Source: Vicingaceae bacterium (GTDB taxonomy: Bacteria; Bacteroidota; Bacteroidia; Flavobacteriales_E; Vicingaceae). From it: 64,000 nucleotides of DNA. Shown here piece after piece: positions 62,824-64,000 of this stretch (the first letter of the stretch is position 1; every line of letters starts with the position of its first letter). The DNA is taken from NCBI GenBank assembly GCA_018402765.1, contig JAGYIE010000002.1, positions 248,001 to 312,000 on the forward strand. Reading direction: 5' to 3'. The position numbers were made by a program, and so were the translations under genes. The notes beneath the pieces are model-generated. The model searched no databases. It saw only the letters and a program-made list of their open reading frames with translations, and was not told the origin of the DNA.

Positions 62824-62837
62824 CCCTAATTTTAGGG
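62824..62837. other. Small hairpin between holB and the PSP1 gene
   Basis: CCCTAA and TTAGGG pair around a TT loop. There is no T-run; possibly leader structure of the following gene. Confidence 0.35.
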
Positions 62838-62863
62838 CACTAGATATAAATTATAGAAGAGAT

Positions 62864-64000
62864 ATGGGATGTGGAAGTTGTTCTACTGGTGGAGATGGAA
62901 CTCCAAGGGGATGTAAAAATAATGGCACTTGTAGCTCAGGTGGTTGCAATAAGCTAAATGTATTTAATTGGTTGGCAAACATGGAATTGCCTAACAACCA
63001 GACACCATTTGATATGGTGGAGATTCGGTTTAAAAATGGAAGAAAGGAATTCTTCAAAAATCATGAAAATTTACCAATTTACGTTGGAGATGTAGTAGCC
63101 GTAGAAGCCTCTACAGGACATGATATAGGGGTCGTTTCACTCACTGGAGAGTTAGTAAGAATTCAAATGCAAAAAAAGAAAACCTTTGGTAAAGCTGATG
63201 AAATTAAAAAAGTCTATCGCAAAGCCAAAGAAACGGATATTGAAAAATGGAAGGAAGGGCAGCAAAGAGAAACTGAGGGTATGCCTATAGCTAGACGCTT
63301 AGCTATTGAGCTAGGGCTTTCTATGAAAATAAGTGATATTGAGTTTCAGGGCGACTTATCTAAAGCTGTGTTTTATTACACAGCAGAAGAGCGAGTTGAC
63401 TTCAGAGAACTTATCAAAAAGTTAGCGGAATCTTTTAAGGTTCGTATTGAAATGCGTCAAATAGGTATGCGCCAAGAAGCTGGAAGATTAGGCGGAATTG
63501 GTTCATGCGGGCGTGAACTATGTTGTTCAACTTGGCTAACAGACTTTAGATCAGTTTCCACATCTGCTGCTCGTTATCAACAACTCTCATTAAACCCAAT
63601 GAAACTTGCCGGACAATGTGGTAAATTGAAATGTTGTTTAAATTTTGAATTAGATGCTTACATGGATGAGCTAAAAGGCTTTCCTGATATAAAAAAGAAA
63701 CTCAAAACAGCTAAGGGTGATGCTTTTTATCAAAAAATGGACATTTTCGGAAACAAGATGTGGTACTCGTATTTTGAAGAGCCAGGTAAGTTTATCGAGC
63801 TATCCCTAGACCGTGTTACCGAAATAATAGCTATGAATGCAGAAGGAGAAACACCTGCTGAATTAGTTGACCTTGAAAATATTGTAATAGAAGTAGCCCA
63901 GCCTGATTACGCAAATGTTGTTGGGCAAGATGATTTAACGCGATTTGATCGTCAGAAGAAAGCTAAGAAAAAGCGTAAAAAACGGTCTACAGGAAATAAG
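62864..64000 (+). CDS. PSP1/RicT-family protein (YaaT), cut by the window edge
   Basis: The first 379 residues of a RicT/YaaT-like protein. In Bacillus, RicT acts with RicA and RicF as a cofactor of RNase Y and binds iron-sulfur clusters. A Cys-rich head (Cys3, 6, 17, 23, 28) precedes the PSP1 domain (VGDVVAVEASTGHDIGVVSL). Two conserved Cys sets, CGRELCC (about 209-215) and CGKLKCC (about 254-260), match the family. The tail (KKAKKKRKKRS) is basic. ATG 62864 gives the complete Cys-rich start. The gene continues past the window. Confidence 0.93.
   Translation, partial: MGCGSCSTGGDGTPRGCKNNGTCSSGGCNKLNVFNWLANMELPNNQTPFDMVEIRFKNGRKEFFKNHENLPIYVGDVVAVEASTGHDIGVVSLTGELVRIQMQKKKTFGKADEIKKVYRKAKETDIEKWKEGQQRETEGMPIARRLAIELGLSMKISDIEFQGDLSKAVFYYTAEERVDFRELIKKLAESFKVRIEMRQIGMRQEAGRLGGIGSCGRELCCSTWLTDFRSVSTSAARYQQLSLNPMKLAGQCGKLKCCLNFELDAYMDELKGFPDIKKKLKTAKGDAFYQKMDIFGNKMWYSYFEEPGKFIELSLDRVTEIIAMNAEGETPAELVDLENIVIEVAQPDYANVVGQDDLTRFDRQKKAKKKRKKRSTGNK

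Noticed and set aside
1-64000. tRNA, rRNA, tmRNA or riboswitch
   Set aside because: I found no cloverleaf with a T-loop GTTCRA-type sequence nor any conserved riboswitch core by eye; a covariance-model scan was not possible.

Overview
The window is low-GC DNA from a Bacteroidota bacterium, most likely of the order Flavobacteriales; the family cannot be fixed from sequence alone. The evidence is a type IX secretion cargo protein with SprB-type repeats next to a PorP/SprF-family gene, a DUF4270 lipoprotein, an IPExxxVDY-family gene between rnc and pyk, a single-domain starch-synthase-like protein, and promoters of the Bacteroidota type (-7 box TAnnTTTG), several of which lie just upstream of start codons.

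Layout. 1-3830: an RND-type tripartite efflux operon read leftward (TetR regulator, TolC-like channel, adaptor lipoprotein, permease cut by the window edge), with a perfect 36-bp operator palindrome in front of it. 3962-11635: housekeeping genes (asnS, rpoN, a membrane protein, yraN, a secreted protein, LD-carboxypeptidase, metG). 11948-25230: a 12.4-kb gene for a 4121-residue secreted adhesin of about 48 SprB-like repeats ending in a gliding-type C-terminal domain, followed after 2 bases by a PorP/SprF-family gene, the usual partner for secreting such proteins. 25233-35007: deacetylase, radA, TPR protein, heptose adenylyltransferase, flippase-like membrane protein, panD, panC, starch-synthase-like protein, DUF4270 lipoprotein and glmS.

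35080-44450 is an accessory island. It begins with a decayed IS3-type transposase fragment, then carries a PPP-type phosphatase, an McrB/McrC type IV restriction pair, and a leftward run of small genes: two near-identical copies of a 183-aa plus 63-aa gene pair, a RelA/SpoT-type HD hydrolase, a 144-aa unknown, an unusual fusion of a TrkA-N (RCK) nucleotide-binding domain with a HAD 5'-nucleotidase, and a YqiA-like esterase. A 991-bp direct duplication produced a chimeric ORF from the tail of the nucleotidase. A direct-repeat motif ACCTA-N4-ACCTA (spacing exactly 9) occurs in front of genes at both ends of the island.

44453-64000: a membrane protein with a possible DNA-binding tail, a TM2 protein, superoxide dismutase, an acidic small lipoprotein, a C-terminal processing protease, a dCMP-deaminase-family protein, purN, nitroreductase, the acpP-fabF-rnc cluster, pyk, an M42 aminopeptidase, a dead ECF sigma/anti-sigma pair, pheS, a cyclophilin, a small lipoprotein, cvpA, pgk, holB and a PSP1/RicT-family gene cut by the right edge. 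I saw no tRNA, rRNA or CRISPR array.

The best candidates for something new are the RCK-HAD fusion with its duplicated neighbours, and two features of the giant adhesin: a recent tandem amplification of 903-bp units and a strict co-occurrence of extra cysteine pairs within repeats.
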